Source: Bog-159 sp963818855 (GTDB lineage Bacteria; Acidobacteriota; Terriglobia; Bryobacterales; Bryobacteraceae). Taken from it: a DNA stretch of 64,000 bases. Positions 1 through 9,440 of the stretch are shown here, in pieces. The notes under the pieces are model-generated. The model worked only from the letters and a program-made list of their open reading frames with translations. It searched no databases and was not told the DNA's origin. Made by a program: the position numbers and the translations under genes. The stretch is taken from positions 763,186 through 827,185 of the forward strand of contig CAWFUH010000006.1 in the NCBI GenBank assembly GCA_963818855.1, in the 5' to 3' direction. Each line of letters starts with the position of its first letter. Position 1 is the stretch's first letter.

Positions 1-2841
1 GACGGATGGAGCTTCCGCACGGTCAAAGACGATTCGGGGGCTTTCACGATTACGAGTGTCCTTGGGTTAATCGCAGACAATGAGAACTGTTTATGGCTGC
101 AATTGCAGGATCTTAACGTGCTGCGTTACTGCAACGGCGTATTCGGAACCCCTGCATCCGACCCCCAATCATACACCGCTATCTCGGCGATGAGCCGGAC
201 CATTCAGGGGGATATTCTGCTTTCGAGAATGGGATCCGGCGCCTTCACTTTCCGCGCCGGCAGACTTCAAATGCTGGCGGCGGGAGACCTGCCGCGGTCT
301 CCCGTGATTTCTCTGGCGCAGACGCCTAACGGCGATATCTGGATGGGCTCGCGGGACTCAGGGCTCTTTCGTCGTGCCGGTGGTAAGACTGTTGAGATAC
401 GGAACGGTCTGCCTGACGCGAAAGTAAATTGCCTGCTTCCGGATGGCCCCCGCGATTTATGGGTCGGTACGGACAAGGGCATCGTGCGGTGGAATGGCAG
501 TGAACTCACCGCCGCAGGCATTCCGGCATCGCTCAATCATTTCCAGGTGCTGACGATGGCGCGGGATCGGGATGCGAACATATGGGTGGGCACGGACTCG
601 CGCGGGCTGTTGCGTTTCAATTCCCAGGGCGTCGCCTCCCTGAACCAAAGCGGCGGGGCCGCCATTGAGGCCATAACGGCCCTGTTTGAAGATCGGGAAG
701 GAAGCCTGTGGATAGGAAGTGCCAACGGTCTGGAGCGTCTGCGCGACAGTGCGTTTGTCACATATTCGCTGCCGGAGGGGCTGCCCACCGATGGCAGTAA
801 TCCCGTTTACGTCGATTCGGCAAGCCGGATGTGGTTCCCGCCTGTCGATGGCGGACTGTGGTGGGCTAAAGATGGGAAGCACGGACAGATTCACGAGGCT
901 GGGTTAGATGGAGATGTAGTCTACTCGATTGCCGGCAGTGAAGGCGAATTGTGGCTGGGTAGAAAACGGGGCGGCCTGACCCATCTTCATTTCAAAGGTG
1001 AGACGTTCACGGCTGAAACGTTTACCGAAAGCGACGGATTGGCGCAGAACAGTGTTTACTCCGTGTATCGGGGCCGCGACCGAGAGGTCTGGGCTGGAAC
1101 TCTGAGCCGCGGAGTGAGCCGGCTCAGCCATGGGAAATTCACGACATATACAAACGCCAGTGGCTTGGCGTCGAACACGGTTGCGTCCATTCTGGAAACT
1201 TCCGACGGCGCCATGTGGTTTGCCACACCGAATGGCTTAAGCGCCCTGGCCAACGGCCGCTGGACAACTTACGCCCGTCCAGATGGGTTGCCGTCGGAGG
1301 ATGTCAACTGCCTGCTGCAGGATTCGAGGGGTGTACTGTGGGTCGGAACCGCGGCTGGCCTCGCCTTCCGGAGTGACGCCCGGTTTATGGTGCCCGCCGG
1401 AGTGCCATCTTCGCTGCGAGAACCGATTCTGGGTCTGGCGGAAGATAAGTATGGATCCTTGTGGATGTCCACCTCAAATCATGTACTGCGCATGCATCGC
1501 GACAGCCTCATGCGCGGTACGCTGGGCGACCGCGATGTCCGCGAGTATGGGCCTGCCGATGGCTTGCGTGGCGTCGAAGGAGTAAAGCGGCAACTGTCCG
1601 TGTTTGCCGACCAGTTCGGGCGTATCTGGTTTTCTTTAAATCGGGGCATCTCCGTGGTAGACCCTGGCAGGCTGACCAACAGTTCCGCGCCCGCCTTCGC
1701 CTACATTCAGCAGATTTCCGCGGATGGCAATGCGATCCCATTGAGAGATCCCATTCGCATTCCGCCGCACCACCACCGCACGGTCTTCGGCTACGTGGGC
1801 CTGAGCCTTTCAGTTCCCGAACGTGTCAGATTTCGATACAGGCTGGATGGATCCGATCACGGCTGGAGCGAACCCGTCGCGGAGCGCGAAGAGGTCTATA
1901 CCAACCTTCCCCCTGGTTCCTATCGTTTCCGGGTGATGGCGAGCAACTCGGATGGGGTCTGGAGCACGAATGAGGCCTCCATCTCGTTCGCAGTCGACCC
2001 GTTATTCTGGCAGAGCTGGTGGTTCCGGCTCAGTGTGGTGCTGACATGCGCGCTGGCAGTCTTCGCTCTGTACCGGTTTCGGTTGCACCAGTTGACCAGC
2101 CAGCTCAATGTCCGCTTCGCGGAGCGATTGGCGGAGCGAACGCGCATCGCCCAGGAGCTGCACGACACATTGCTGCAGGGTTTTCTGAGCGCCTCCATGC
2201 ACGTCCATGTCGCCGCTGAACGCCTGGCCGCCGACTCGCCGGAAAGGCGGATCCTCACCCGGGCCCTGCAGTTGATGGCGCAAGTAATTGAAGAAGGGCG
2301 TAACGCGGTGCGTGGATTGCGCGCCTCGGAAAGCGCATCTCTTGACATCGAACAGGCGTTTTCCCGCATCCAGGAGGAACTGGCGCAGGACAAGGTCGAC
2401 TTTCGCGTCATTGTCGACGGTGTGCGGAGACCGTTGCGACCAGTCCTTCGCGACGAAGTGTACCGGATCGGGCGGGAAGCCCTCCTCAATGCATTTCGCC
2501 ATGCGCGGGCGAAGAGCATCGAGGTCGAACTGAAGTATACTACCAGGCACTTATATTTGCTGGTGCGGGACGATGGCTGTGGGATCGACCCGCAAGTAGT
2601 CGGCTCTGGACGCGATGGACACTGGGGCCTTTCAGGCATGCGTCAGAGAGCGGACAGAATTGGCGCGCGGTTGCATGTTTTTAGCAGTGCCACAGCGGGC
2701 ACTGAGATCGAACTCTCCGTCCCCAGCCACGTGGCTTTCGAGGATCAAGGTAATCGAAGGCTGAGGTGGCCCGGTTGGCGGCCGGCTCGACGGAATAATT
2801 CCAGCCAAGGGCCGGAAGACAGGAATGGGAAGGGCAAATGA
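1..2841 (+). CDS. Beta-propeller sensor histidine kinase, 5' end cut by the window
   Basis: Hybrid-propeller type sensor kinase: periplasmic propeller, one membrane segment, cytoplasmic kinase. The frame is open from base 1, so the N-terminus lies outside the window. Seven or more Reg_prop strands of the type IWMGSRDSGLFR, LWVGTDKGIVRW and LWIGSANGLERL run to about base 1650. A Y_Y_Y domain (YRLDGSDHGWSEP...YRFRVMASNSDGVWS) precedes a hydrophobic segment near 2020-2085. The HisKA_3 box QELHDTLLQGF has its phospho-acceptor histidine codon at 2161-2163. The ATP-binding domain shows REALLNAFRHA, RDDGCGID and HWGLSGMRQR. The gene overlaps the downstream regulator by 4 bases, so the two form one system. 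The ligand is unknown; in related bacteria such kinases often control polysaccharide use. Confidence 0.95.
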   Translation, partial: DGWSFRTVKDDSGAFTITSVLGLIADNENCLWLQLQDLNVLRYCNGVFGTPASDPQSYTAISAMSRTIQGDILLSRMGSGAFTFRAGRLQMLAAGDLPRSPVISLAQTPNGDIWMGSRDSGLFRRAGGKTVEIRNGLPDAKVNCLLPDGPRDLWVGTDKGIVRWNGSELTAAGIPASLNHFQVLTMARDRDANIWVGTDSRGLLRFNSQGVASLNQSGGAAIEAITALFEDREGSLWIGSANGLERLRDSAFVTYSLPEGLPTDGSNPVYVDSASRMWFPPVDGGLWWAKDGKHGQIHEAGLDGDVVYSIAGSEGELWLGRKRGGLTHLHFKGETFTAETFTESDGLAQNSVYSVYRGRDREVWAGTLSRGVSRLSHGKFTTYTNASGLASNTVASILETSDGAMWFATPNGLSALANGRWTTYARPDGLPSEDVNCLLQDSRGVLWVGTAAGLAFRSDARFMVPAGVPSSLREPILGLAEDKYGSLWMSTSNHVLRMHRDSLMRGTLGDRDVREYGPADGLRGVEGVKRQLSVFADQFGRIWFSLNRGISVVDPGRLTNSSAPAFAYIQQISADGNAIPLRDPIRIPPHHHRTVFGYVGLSLSVPERVRFRYRLDGSDHGWSEPVAEREEVYTNLPPGSYRFRVMASNSDGVWSTNEASISFAVDPLFWQSWWFRLSVVLTCALAVFALYRFRLHQLTSQLNVRFAERLAERTRIAQELHDTLLQGFLSASMHVHVAAERLAADSPERRILTRALQLMAQVIEEGRNAVRGLRASESASLDIEQAFSRIQEELAQDKVDFRVIVDGVRRPLRPVLRDEVYRIGREALLNAFRHARAKSIEVELKYTTRHLYLLVRDDGCGIDPQVVGSGRDGHWGLSGMRQRADRIGARLHVFSSATAGTEIELSVPSHVAFEDQGNRRLRWPGWRPARRNNSSQGPEDRNGKGK

Positions 2842-3467
2842 ACGATCAGCCGCGCATCCGAATACTTTGTGTCGATGATCACCCTCTGCTTCGGGAAGGC
2901 ATTGCCACCATCATCAACAACCAGCCGGACATGGTGCTGGTGTCCGCAGCACCCAGCGGCACCGAAGCCATTCAACGATACCGGGAGCACCAACCAGACA
3001 TCACCCTCATGGATCTCAGGCTCCCGGATCTGAGCGGCATTGACGCCATGCTGGCCATCCGTGTGGAGTTCCCCAACGCCCGCATTATCATGCTCACGAC
3101 TTTCGAAGGCGATGTCGAGATTCAGAGAGCGCTGGAGGCGGGTGCGCGCGGGTACCTGCTTAAGAGCATGCCTCCCAGCGAACTCGTCGAAGCCATCCGT
3201 CAGGTGCACGCCGGAAAGAAGCGCGTCCCACCCGCGGTAGCGGCGCAGATCGCGGAGCATATGAGCGATGAGGACCTCACTGGCCGCGAGATTGAGGTGC
3301 TGCGCCAGCTCGGCGGCGGCAATCGGAATCGGGACATCGCCGAACTCCTGTTTATCTCTGAAGAGACCGTTAAGGTCCATATCAAACACATCATGGACAA
3401 GCTCGGCGCCAAGGACCGAACTCAAGCTATTGCGATCGCCGTACGCCGTGGCATCATCCAGTTCTGA
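2838..3467 (+). CDS. NarL/FixJ-family response regulator
   Basis: Cognate transcription factor of the preceding kinase, translated through an ATGA overlap. The 209-residue protein has a receiver domain (acidic pair in CVDDHPLL, phospho-acceptor Asp in LMDLRLPDLSG, conserved Lys in LLKSMPPSEL). It ends in a LuxR-type helix-turn-helix (LTGREIEVLRQL, ISEETVKVHIKHIMDKL). Length and domain order are standard for the family. The regulon is not evident; the next gene downstream, a DoxX protein, starts 125 bases later and may be independent. Confidence 0.95.
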   Translation: MNDQPRIRILCVDDHPLLREGIATIINNQPDMVLVSAAPSGTEAIQRYREHQPDITLMDLRLPDLSGIDAMLAIRVEFPNARIIMLTTFEGDVEIQRALEAGARGYLLKSMPPSELVEAIRQVHAGKKRVPPAVAAQIAEHMSDEDLTGREIEVLRQLGGGNRNRDIAELLFISEETVKVHIKHIMDKLGAKDRTQAIAIAVRRGIIQF

Positions 3468-3592
3468 TGCGTAGTTATCACCGGAAAGTGTTACAAAAAG
3501 ACTCCGGAACTTGGGGATTCGTGCTTTGAATACATCGCCTAAACTACACTCAGACGCGCCTCGAGCGCGCGAAGTAATACGAGGAGACCCCG

Positions 3593-4009
3593 CTGCAACG
3601 GTTATATTCCGCTTTTCCCGGCGGATTGCCCGGAATCACACTGCTACTGCTGCGTGCAGTATTTGGCGTAGCACTGCTGGTTCAGGGAGGATTTTATCTG
3701 CGCGGACCAGATCCGGCCCCGGGTGAATGGTTCGTGGGCTTGACGGCGCTGGCCGCCGGCGTTCTCATGCTGATCGGCTTTCTGACACCGATTGTGGGAG
3801 TGGTGGTCGGCGTCGGCGGCATCGGTGTCGGGCTTTCATTGCTCCCTTCATGCGCGACGACTTTGTTCGAGTCGAGAACGTTGATTGTCTTCGCGGTAAC
3901 AATGTTGCTGACTATCATCGTGCTGGGCCCGGGAGCAGTTTCCGTCGATGCGCGCATCTTCGGACGTCGCGAGATCATTATTCCGTCTGTAGGTTCAAAG
4001 CCGCACTAG
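3593..4009 (+). CDS. DoxX-family membrane protein, probable CTG start
   Basis: Small membrane protein with about four hydrophobic helices, of the DoxX/DUF6041-like group; specific function unknown. The first obvious start (TTG, 3626) has no ribosome-binding site and removes conserved-looking sequence. The frame extends upstream to a CTG at 3593 preceded by GAGGAG at 3581-3586. Starting there gives an N-terminus of the form (M)QRLYSAFPGGLPG, which matches how such proteins usually begin. The non-AUG start is therefore an inference from spacing and from resemblance to the family. The product would be 138 residues. Confidence 0.7.
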   Translation: MQRLYSAFPGGLPGITLLLLRAVFGVALLVQGGFYLRGPDPAPGEWFVGLTALAAGVLMLIGFLTPIVGVVVGVGGIGVGLSLLPSCATTLFESRTLIVFAVTMLLTIIVLGPGAVSVDARIFGRREIIIPSVGSKPH

Positions 4010-4401
4010 CGCTCCACCAAAAACTGCCATATCGGGATGTGTTACTGGAAGTGATCGTGCCAACATTTGAGTGTAAGTAGACCGCGCGAATGCGACGGGC
4101 ATCGAACCTGCGTTGTTCGCGCACAAGGCTGCCGGCCGCCTCGAACAGGTCATCCACGGGTTACACAAAAAATCGGCCAACAGGCCTACTCGTTCGACGG
4201 GCTGATCGCACAGATCCTCGCTGGCCTCGGCCACCGTGGCCATCGATCTAGACTTTCGCGTGCCGGCGTCGGGCGCCCCACTGTTTCAGGCCGCGACGCT
4301 AACTTCATCCGTGGACCCAGGCGTGGAGAACGACAAGATCGTGCCTTGGGCGATCGCGATTGACAGCGGCCGGCGGAAAGTCGCAGGCACGGCACTCGCA
4401 T
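4010..4401. other. Intergenic stretch without a recognisable gene
   Basis: About 390 bases between convergent doxX and the DedA gene. Short open frames exist on both strands, but none resembles a known family or has a convincing ribosome-binding site. No tRNA, strong terminator or repeat was recognised. Confidence 0.5.
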
Positions 4402-5007
4402 TTATCCAGCGATCCGTCGTTTGAGGCCCAGCTTGCGCCATACCAGATACAGCACGACCAGCCCGCCAATCACGAGACAGGCAATGGTCAGGTGATGATG
4501 AATCTGCGCGGAGACCACCTGCCATCGATCCCCCAAGATGTAACCTAGCGTCACGAAGGTGGTGGCCCACAGGAACGCGCCCAGGTATGCGAAAAGCGCG
4601 AAGATGTGCGGCTGCACATACGAAACGCCCGCGGCATAGGCAGTCAGGTGGCGGACGCCCGGCACGAAATAACCGAACGTGAGGCTCCAATGCCCGGCGC
4701 GCTCAAAAAATCGGTGCGCTTTGGCCAGGCGCTCTTCGGTCAGGTGAATGTATTTGCCGAAGCGGTGGATCAGCGCCAGTCCGAAGGTCCGGCCCAGGGT
4801 GTAGCTTAGCGTGATGCCGCAGATGGTGCCCACGAGCACCGTGGCGAAAGCGGGCGCGAGATTGAAGTGATGCGTGAAGATCAGGTATCCAGTGAAGGTC
4901 AGCAGGGTCTCGTCAGGAACCGGTAGACCCACGATGCCCAGCATGAGCAGAGCAAAGATCGCCGGGTAGCCGTAATGGGAGATCCACTCGAGAACATGCT
5001 GTTCCAT
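4402..5007 (-). CDS. DedA-family membrane protein
   Basis: Inner-membrane protein of the DedA/SNARE-associated (VTT) family, implicated in lipid carrier or phospholipid flipping and envelope homeostasis. The 201-residue product has several hydrophobic helices and the family pattern near the N-terminus (GLPVPDETLL) and centre (YFVPGVRHLTAYAAG, with the conserved Arg). It lies 45 bases downstream of glgC on the same strand and is probably co-transcribed. The substrate cannot be assigned. Confidence 0.9.
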   Translation of the reverse strand: MEQHVLEWISHYGYPAIFALLMLGIVGLPVPDETLLTFTGYLIFTHHFNLAPAFATVLVGTICGITLSYTLGRTFGLALIHRFGKYIHLTEERLAKAHRFFERAGHWSLTFGYFVPGVRHLTAYAAGVSYVQPHIFALFAYLGAFLWATTFVTLGYILGDRWQVVSAQIHHHLTIACLVIGGLVVLYLVWRKLGLKRRIAG

Positions 5008-5052
5008 AGGCGGCGGCTCGACGTAAGCGTTGGCAGGTCCTCGGCGTGCCCG

Positions 5053-6306
5053 CTACACGACCATTATCGATATATCTACCTGGGACCGATTGCCTTCCAC
5101 CACCACGATGCCCGATTCGGTGACGTGATGATAGCGCCGGTCCTGCTCCAGGTCGTACCCGATGCAGGCGTCCGGGGGCACGCGCACATTCTTGTCGAGT
5201 ATGGCGCGGCGCACGCGGGCGCGCCGTCCAATATCGCAGTTGTCCAGGATCAGCGAGTCTTCCACCTGCGCCCCGGCATGCACCTTCACCCCGCGGAAGA
5301 GCACGGAATTCTTCACCGCCCCGCCGGATAAAATACATCCGCCGGAACAGATGGAGTCGATGGCTTCGCCGCGCCGGTTCTGGTCGTCGAAGGTGAACTT
5401 GGCCGGCGGCTCGGGATAGCTGGCCGTGCGCAGGGGCCATTGGCGGTTGTACAGATTCAGCGCCGGCTTCACCGTACGCAGGTCCATGTTGGCGTCATAG
5501 TAAGCGTCGATGGTCCCGACGTCGCGCCAGTAGGCGGCGCCATCCGCCGCTTCGCCTGGAATGCGGTTGCTCTGGAAATCGTAGGCGAACATCTCAGGTT
5601 TGCCCGCCAGCTTGGGCAGGATGTCGTGGCCAAAGTCATGCGAGCTGGCCTCGTTGCTGGCGTCTTCGTACAACTCCCGCAGCAAGGTGCGCGTGGAGAA
5701 AATGTAATTCCCCATGGAGGCGTAAACTCGCTCGGGGTCGCCCGGTATGGTGGGAGCGTCCGCGCGCTTTTCATGAAAGGCGATAATGCGCCCGTCCGGA
5801 GCCGTTTCGATGACCCCGAACTCCGCGGCGAATTTCTTCTCCACGGGAATGGCGGCGACGGTCACGGTGGCGCTCTTCTGCTCGTGAAATTCGATCATGC
5901 TGTTGATGTTCATGCGGTAGATATGATCGCCGCCGAAGATCGCCACCACGTGCGGATCGGCCTGCTCCACCAGGTTGACGTTCTGGTAAATCGCATCGGC
6001 TGTGCCCTGATACCAGGTCTCGGTTTCCGAGCGCATCTGGGCGGGCACCGGGATAATGAACTGCGTCTTCAGCAAGCCCCCGAATTGCCATCCCTCGCTC
6101 AGGTGCTGCAGCAGCGACTGGCTCTTGAACTGCGTCAGCACGTAGACCGAATAGATGCCCGAGTTGATGAAGTTGCTCAGCACGAAGTCGATGATGCGAT
6201 ACTTCCCGCCGAACGGTACGGCGGGTTTGGCGCGTTCCTTGGTCAGCGGGTACAGCCTGGTACCCTTGCCACCGGCCAGCACGATTCCCAACACGCGTAG
6301 TCGCAT
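5053..6306 (-). CDS. glgC: Glucose-1-phosphate adenylyltransferase
   Basis: Makes ADP-glucose from ATP and glucose-1-phosphate, the committed step of bacterial glycogen synthesis. The 417-residue length is typical. The N-terminal nucleotidyl-transferase signature GIVLAGGKGTRLYPLT is present, followed by AKPAVPFGGKYRIIDFVLSN, the substrate region GTADAIYQN and FGGDHIYRM. A left-handed beta-helix C-terminus (RGVKVHAGAQVEDSLILDNC) completes the enzyme. The start follows the near-invariant first strand closely. No other glycogen gene is nearby; DedA follows in the same direction. Confidence 0.95.
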   Translation of the reverse strand: MRLRVLGIVLAGGKGTRLYPLTKERAKPAVPFGGKYRIIDFVLSNFINSGIYSVYVLTQFKSQSLLQHLSEGWQFGGLLKTQFIIPVPAQMRSETETWYQGTADAIYQNVNLVEQADPHVVAIFGGDHIYRMNINSMIEFHEQKSATVTVAAIPVEKKFAAEFGVIETAPDGRIIAFHEKRADAPTIPGDPERVYASMGNYIFSTRTLLRELYEDASNEASSHDFGHDILPKLAGKPEMFAYDFQSNRIPGEAADGAAYWRDVGTIDAYYDANMDLRTVKPALNLYNRQWPLRTASYPEPPAKFTFDDQNRRGEAIDSICSGGCILSGGAVKNSVLFRGVKVHAGAQVEDSLILDNCDIGRRARVRRAILDKNVRVPPDACIGYDLEQDRRYHHVTESGIVVVEGNRSQVDISIMVV

Positions 6307-6375
6307 AGGTTATCAGCCATATCCTATCAGGCGTGGGACGGTACGCCAAGCGGCGTAGCCGGGTATTCCAGCCTT

Positions 6376-6466
6376 GTGGGGCAGGCGTCTACGCCTGCGC
6401 GGGACGTCCACGTCCCGCCGCATAGCGGGTCTGGAGACCCGCCGCAGGACTGGAGTCCTGCCCCAC
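6376..6466. repeat. Modular palindromic repeat, cloverleaf-like
   Basis: A 91-base unit in which GTGGGGCAGG (6376-6385) pairs with CCTGCCCCAC (6457-6466). Between and partly overlapping these arms are four perfect hairpins with 2-4 base loops: 6381-6398, 6401-6416 (GGGACGT/ACGTCCC), 6425-6442 (GCGGGTCT/AGACCCGC) and 6444-6461 (GCAGGACT/AGTCCTGC). It lies between divergent glgC and the cupin gene. Related two-hairpin units occur at 31062 and 12080. Confidence 0.85.
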
Positions 6467-6503
6467 GCCGCGCTTATCATAGGCGAGGAGGTCTGTAAAC
6501 GAG

Positions 6504-6839
6504 ATGAAACGGCTGCTATCGGGAATGGGATGGGTCGTCGCAGCCCTGGCATGGGCTGGGCTGCCCTCGACGGTGAAATTGGATAACGCGCGGGTGCACG
6601 TCACGGAGGTCACTTCGGCGCCCGGCGCCGTGCGCGAACGCGGCGTGCGCGCGCACGACCAGGTGATCGTATTTCTGGACGACTGCCGCTATGAGCGCAC
6701 GGATCCGAAAACCGGCGCCAAGAGTATCCAGGAACGCAAATCCGGCGACGTGATCTGGCACACGCAGGGCGAAGACGCACCGGAGTTGGTAAACAGAGGC
6801 GCTCAGCCATACCGGACCATGGTGATTGAGCTAAAGTAA
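6504..6839 (+). CDS. Small exported cupin-like protein
   Basis: A 111-residue protein with a probable signal peptide (MKRLLSGMGWVVAALAWAG). The single small beta-rich domain resembles acidobacterial cupin-like proteins (VFLDDCRYERTD, GDVIWHTQGEDAPELVNRG, YRTMVIELK). The HT-x-E arrangement near residue 90 could bind a metal or ligand, but the usual multi-histidine cupin motif is incomplete. A GGCGAGGAGG-like site lies just upstream of the ATG. It precedes the VWFA-related gene by 31 bases. No function can be assigned. Confidence 0.7.
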   Translation: MKRLLSGMGWVVAALAWAGLPSTVKLDNARVHVTEVTSAPGAVRERGVRAHDQVIVFLDDCRYERTDPKTGAKSIQERKSGDVIWHTQGEDAPELVNRGAQPYRTMVIELK

Positions 6840-6852
6840 TTGAGCTAAAGTA
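6825..6852 (+). repeat. Exact 14-bp tandem duplication at a stop codon
   Basis: ATTGAGCTAAAGTA occurs twice in direct succession (6825-6838 and 6839-6852). The first copy ends the cupin-like gene. The second lengthens the gap to the VWFA-related gene. It looks like a recent slippage event. Confidence 0.9.
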
Positions 6853-6870
6853 AGGGAGTGCCGTAAAGCC

Positions 6871-9159
6871 ATGCCGAAGCTGATTGCGACGCTTTCCTTC
6901 TGTGCGCTTGGCTGCTTTTCCGGCGGCCCCCTGCCGGCGCAAGACGCGCCGCCGCCCGAGAGCGCCACCACCATCCACGCCACCGTCAACGAAGTCGCGC
7001 TCGACCTGATGGTGCGCGATAAGAAAGGGCGGCTGGTGAAGAACCTGAAACCCGGCGACGTGGAGATCTACGAAGATGGCGTCCGTCAGGAAATTCGCAG
7101 TTTGCGGATGGTGAGCGGCGCGCAGGCAGCCGCGCCCGCGCCCGCCCCAGCCGCCGCGCGCCCCCCGCAGCCGGATCAGCAAGCCCAGCAAGCGGATCAG
7201 CCGTCCGGCGCGGCCGAGCCCGAAGCGTCCGATAGCGCCGCTCCCACCGCGCTGCCGCTGCACAGCCTGAACCTGGTCTGCATTGTATTTCACCAGCTCG
7301 ATCCAGTGACCCGCAAGTGGGCTGTGGCGGCCGCGCAGGATTTCATCAGAACCCAACTGCGCCCCGGCACCTTCGTGGGCGTATTCAATCTCGATTCGCG
7401 CCTCACCCCGCTGCACGCCTTCAGCAACGACCGCGATGAGCTGCTGCGCGCGGCGGCCAAAGCCTTCAACGGGATGAGCGTGGACATCACCCGCGCCTCG
7501 GAAGCTGTACTGAACTCCACGCCCAACCTGCAGTTGTACGTCGGTTTTGTCAACCCTGGTGGAGCAGGCGGGGGTTACAAAGACTTATCCACCACCGGCA
7601 CGGTCAGCACCACCACGTTTTTGGGCGCGGATGTGGACACCGGTCCGGGCGCCAACGCGCAGCGCGGCGACCTGGTGCTCGAGCGGGAACAGTTTATCGG
7701 CGTAGAAGGCGCGCGCCAGATGGATCAGATGAAGCTGCTGATCCGCCAACTCGCAAAGTTTCCGGGTCACAAGACTGTCTTGTTACTAAGTCCGGGATTC
7801 ACGACTAACGGCGAGCCCGATCAGTTCGAAGCGATGCTGAGTAAGGCTAATCTGGCCGATCTCACCTTCTTCGCCTTTGACGCGAACGGCCTCAATCAAA
7901 TCTCTACGGCGCAGGCATCCTCGATGGCCATGCAGCACGTGGCCACTCTCGCGCAGCAACAGAACTCACTGGCGCCCGGGGAGCCCAGCGCCACGAATAA
8001 GAACACCAACGCCATAGGAGCGGGCGGCGTGTTGGCGGAATGGTCGCGGCAGGACGACTATCTGCAGGGCGCGGTGCGCACCTCGGATTCGCAGGCAAGC
8101 TTGCGCGCGCTGGCGGAGGGTACCGGCGGCTTCCTGGTGGCCAATACCAATGACCTGCAGAAGCCCTTCCAACAGATTGCCGAAGACGCGGGTACGCATT
8201 ATGAGGCGGACTACCATCCGTCCTCGGGCAAGTACGACGGGCACTATCGCAAAATTGAAGTGAAACTGGCGCATACGGATTGGAAAGTCGAAAACCGCAA
8301 TGGCTATTTCGCCATACCCGACTTCGGCGGGGCGGGTCCGCTGCGGCCCTTTGAAATGGCGGGCTTGATGACGCTGAACTCCCGCCCGCTGCCGGTGGCC
8401 TTCGATTTCCGCACCGCCGCATTCGAGTTCCGGCCGGGCAGCGACAGTTCGCAGGCCGCCGTGGTGTTCGAACTTCCGGGCGCCAGCCTGACCGGCACGG
8501 CGCAGCCCGCGGTGCGGAAACATCGCCTGCACGCCGCCCTGTTCGCCGTGGTGAAGGACCCCAGCGGCAACATCGTGGACCGGTTCGGACAGGACAAGTT
8601 CTACGAGATCCCCGATGACCAGTTAGCCGGCATCCAGGCGGCCCCGATCGACTATACCCATGCATTCAACTTGCCGGCCGGCCACTACACCGTGGAGAGC
8701 GTGCTTTTCGACCGCGAAGCGAACCGCGCCAGCACCAGCAGCGTGGAACTGGAGAGCCCGGCGCGCAAGGGCATCGGGCTGAGCAGCCTGGTGGTGGTAG
8801 CGCGCGCTGACCCGCTCACCGCGGATGCGGACGCCAATGATCCGTTCCTGCTCAAAAATAAGGAAGTGGTGCCGATGCTGGACCCGTCGCTGAAGGCGTC
8901 CGCCAAGCCGCTGGTGTACTTCGTCGTCTACCCCGACAAATCGATTCAGGAACAGCCGCGCATCCGGGTGGAGTATTTCGTGGGCGGAGAGGAACTGGAA
9001 AGCAAGGACGCAGATCTTCCGGCGCCCAACTCTTTCGGCGATATTCCAATGGTGTTGAATGCCGTGTCGCGCCCGGGTAAGTGTGAGATCCGGGTTACAG
9101 CGCGGCAGGGCTTTCAATCCGCGATGCGGAGCGTGACTTACACGGTCGCCGCCAATTAG
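6871..9159 (+). CDS. VWFA-related acidobacterial secreted protein
   Basis: A 762-residue exported protein of the VWFA-related family expanded in Acidobacteriota; role unknown, probably extracellular or envelope-associated. It has a signal peptide (about residues 1-22) and the characteristic N-terminal block VNEVALDLMVRDKKGRLV...GDVEIYEDGVRQEI. A Pro/Ala/Gln-rich linker (about 90-125) leads into the von Willebrand-like core. The canonical DxSxS metal site is not visible at the expected strand (LVCIVFHQLDP). A second half (about 480-762) is beta-rich. The gene ends with a 4-base overlap against the convergent DUF2934 gene. Confidence 0.85.
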   Translation: MPKLIATLSFCALGCFSGGPLPAQDAPPPESATTIHATVNEVALDLMVRDKKGRLVKNLKPGDVEIYEDGVRQEIRSLRMVSGAQAAAPAPAPAAARPPQPDQQAQQADQPSGAAEPEASDSAAPTALPLHSLNLVCIVFHQLDPVTRKWAVAAAQDFIRTQLRPGTFVGVFNLDSRLTPLHAFSNDRDELLRAAAKAFNGMSVDITRASEAVLNSTPNLQLYVGFVNPGGAGGGYKDLSTTGTVSTTTFLGADVDTGPGANAQRGDLVLEREQFIGVEGARQMDQMKLLIRQLAKFPGHKTVLLLSPGFTTNGEPDQFEAMLSKANLADLTFFAFDANGLNQISTAQASSMAMQHVATLAQQQNSLAPGEPSATNKNTNAIGAGGVLAEWSRQDDYLQGAVRTSDSQASLRALAEGTGGFLVANTNDLQKPFQQIAEDAGTHYEADYHPSSGKYDGHYRKIEVKLAHTDWKVENRNGYFAIPDFGGAGPLRPFEMAGLMTLNSRPLPVAFDFRTAAFEFRPGSDSSQAAVVFELPGASLTGTAQPAVRKHRLHAALFAVVKDPSGNIVDRFGQDKFYEIPDDQLAGIQAAPIDYTHAFNLPAGHYTVESVLFDREANRASTSSVELESPARKGIGLSSLVVVARADPLTADADANDPFLLKNKEVVPMLDPSLKASAKPLVYFVVYPDKSIQEQPRIRVEYFVGGEELESKDADLPAPNSFGDIPMVLNAVSRPGKCEIRVTARQGFQSAMRSVTYTVAAN

Positions 9160-9347
9160 CGGCCTGCGCGCGCGACTTCGCGTTGCGCCCGCAGCCAATC
9201 TTCCTGCGGCGATCCTTTACGAAAGCCTCTGGCCACCCATAGTTCAAACGCGCGGGTGGCGATCTGTCGTTGCACTTTCGGCCGGGACGCGCCCGGCAGA
9301 GCCAGATGTTCGCAAGATCTCGAGGCAGTCCGCACTTGATTCGCCAT
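9156..9347 (-). CDS. DUF2934 domain protein
   Basis: A 63-residue protein whose second half (IATRAFELWVARGFRKGSPQEDWLRAQREV) matches the short DUF2934 pattern of an aromatic/acidic helix followed by DWLRAxRE. Such proteins are small, common in Acidobacteriota and Proteobacteria, and uncharacterised. It converges on the VWFA-related gene and overlaps its stop. Confidence 0.7.
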   Translation of the reverse strand: MANQVRTASRSCEHLALPGASRPKVQRQIATRAFELWVARGFRKGSPQEDWLRAQREVARAGR

Positions 9348-9440
9348 ATACGATTAACTCCTTCGCGATTTTCGTGAAGCTATAAGAGTGGGCTGCGCAG
9401 GTATTATTCTCCAACTAAATTCACCGGCGGGGAACGCCGC

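Noticed and set aside
6376..6466. CRISPR array or tRNA-like gene
   Set aside because: The hairpins differ in sequence with no constant repeat and unique spacers, and there is no anticodon arm or acceptor CCA pattern.
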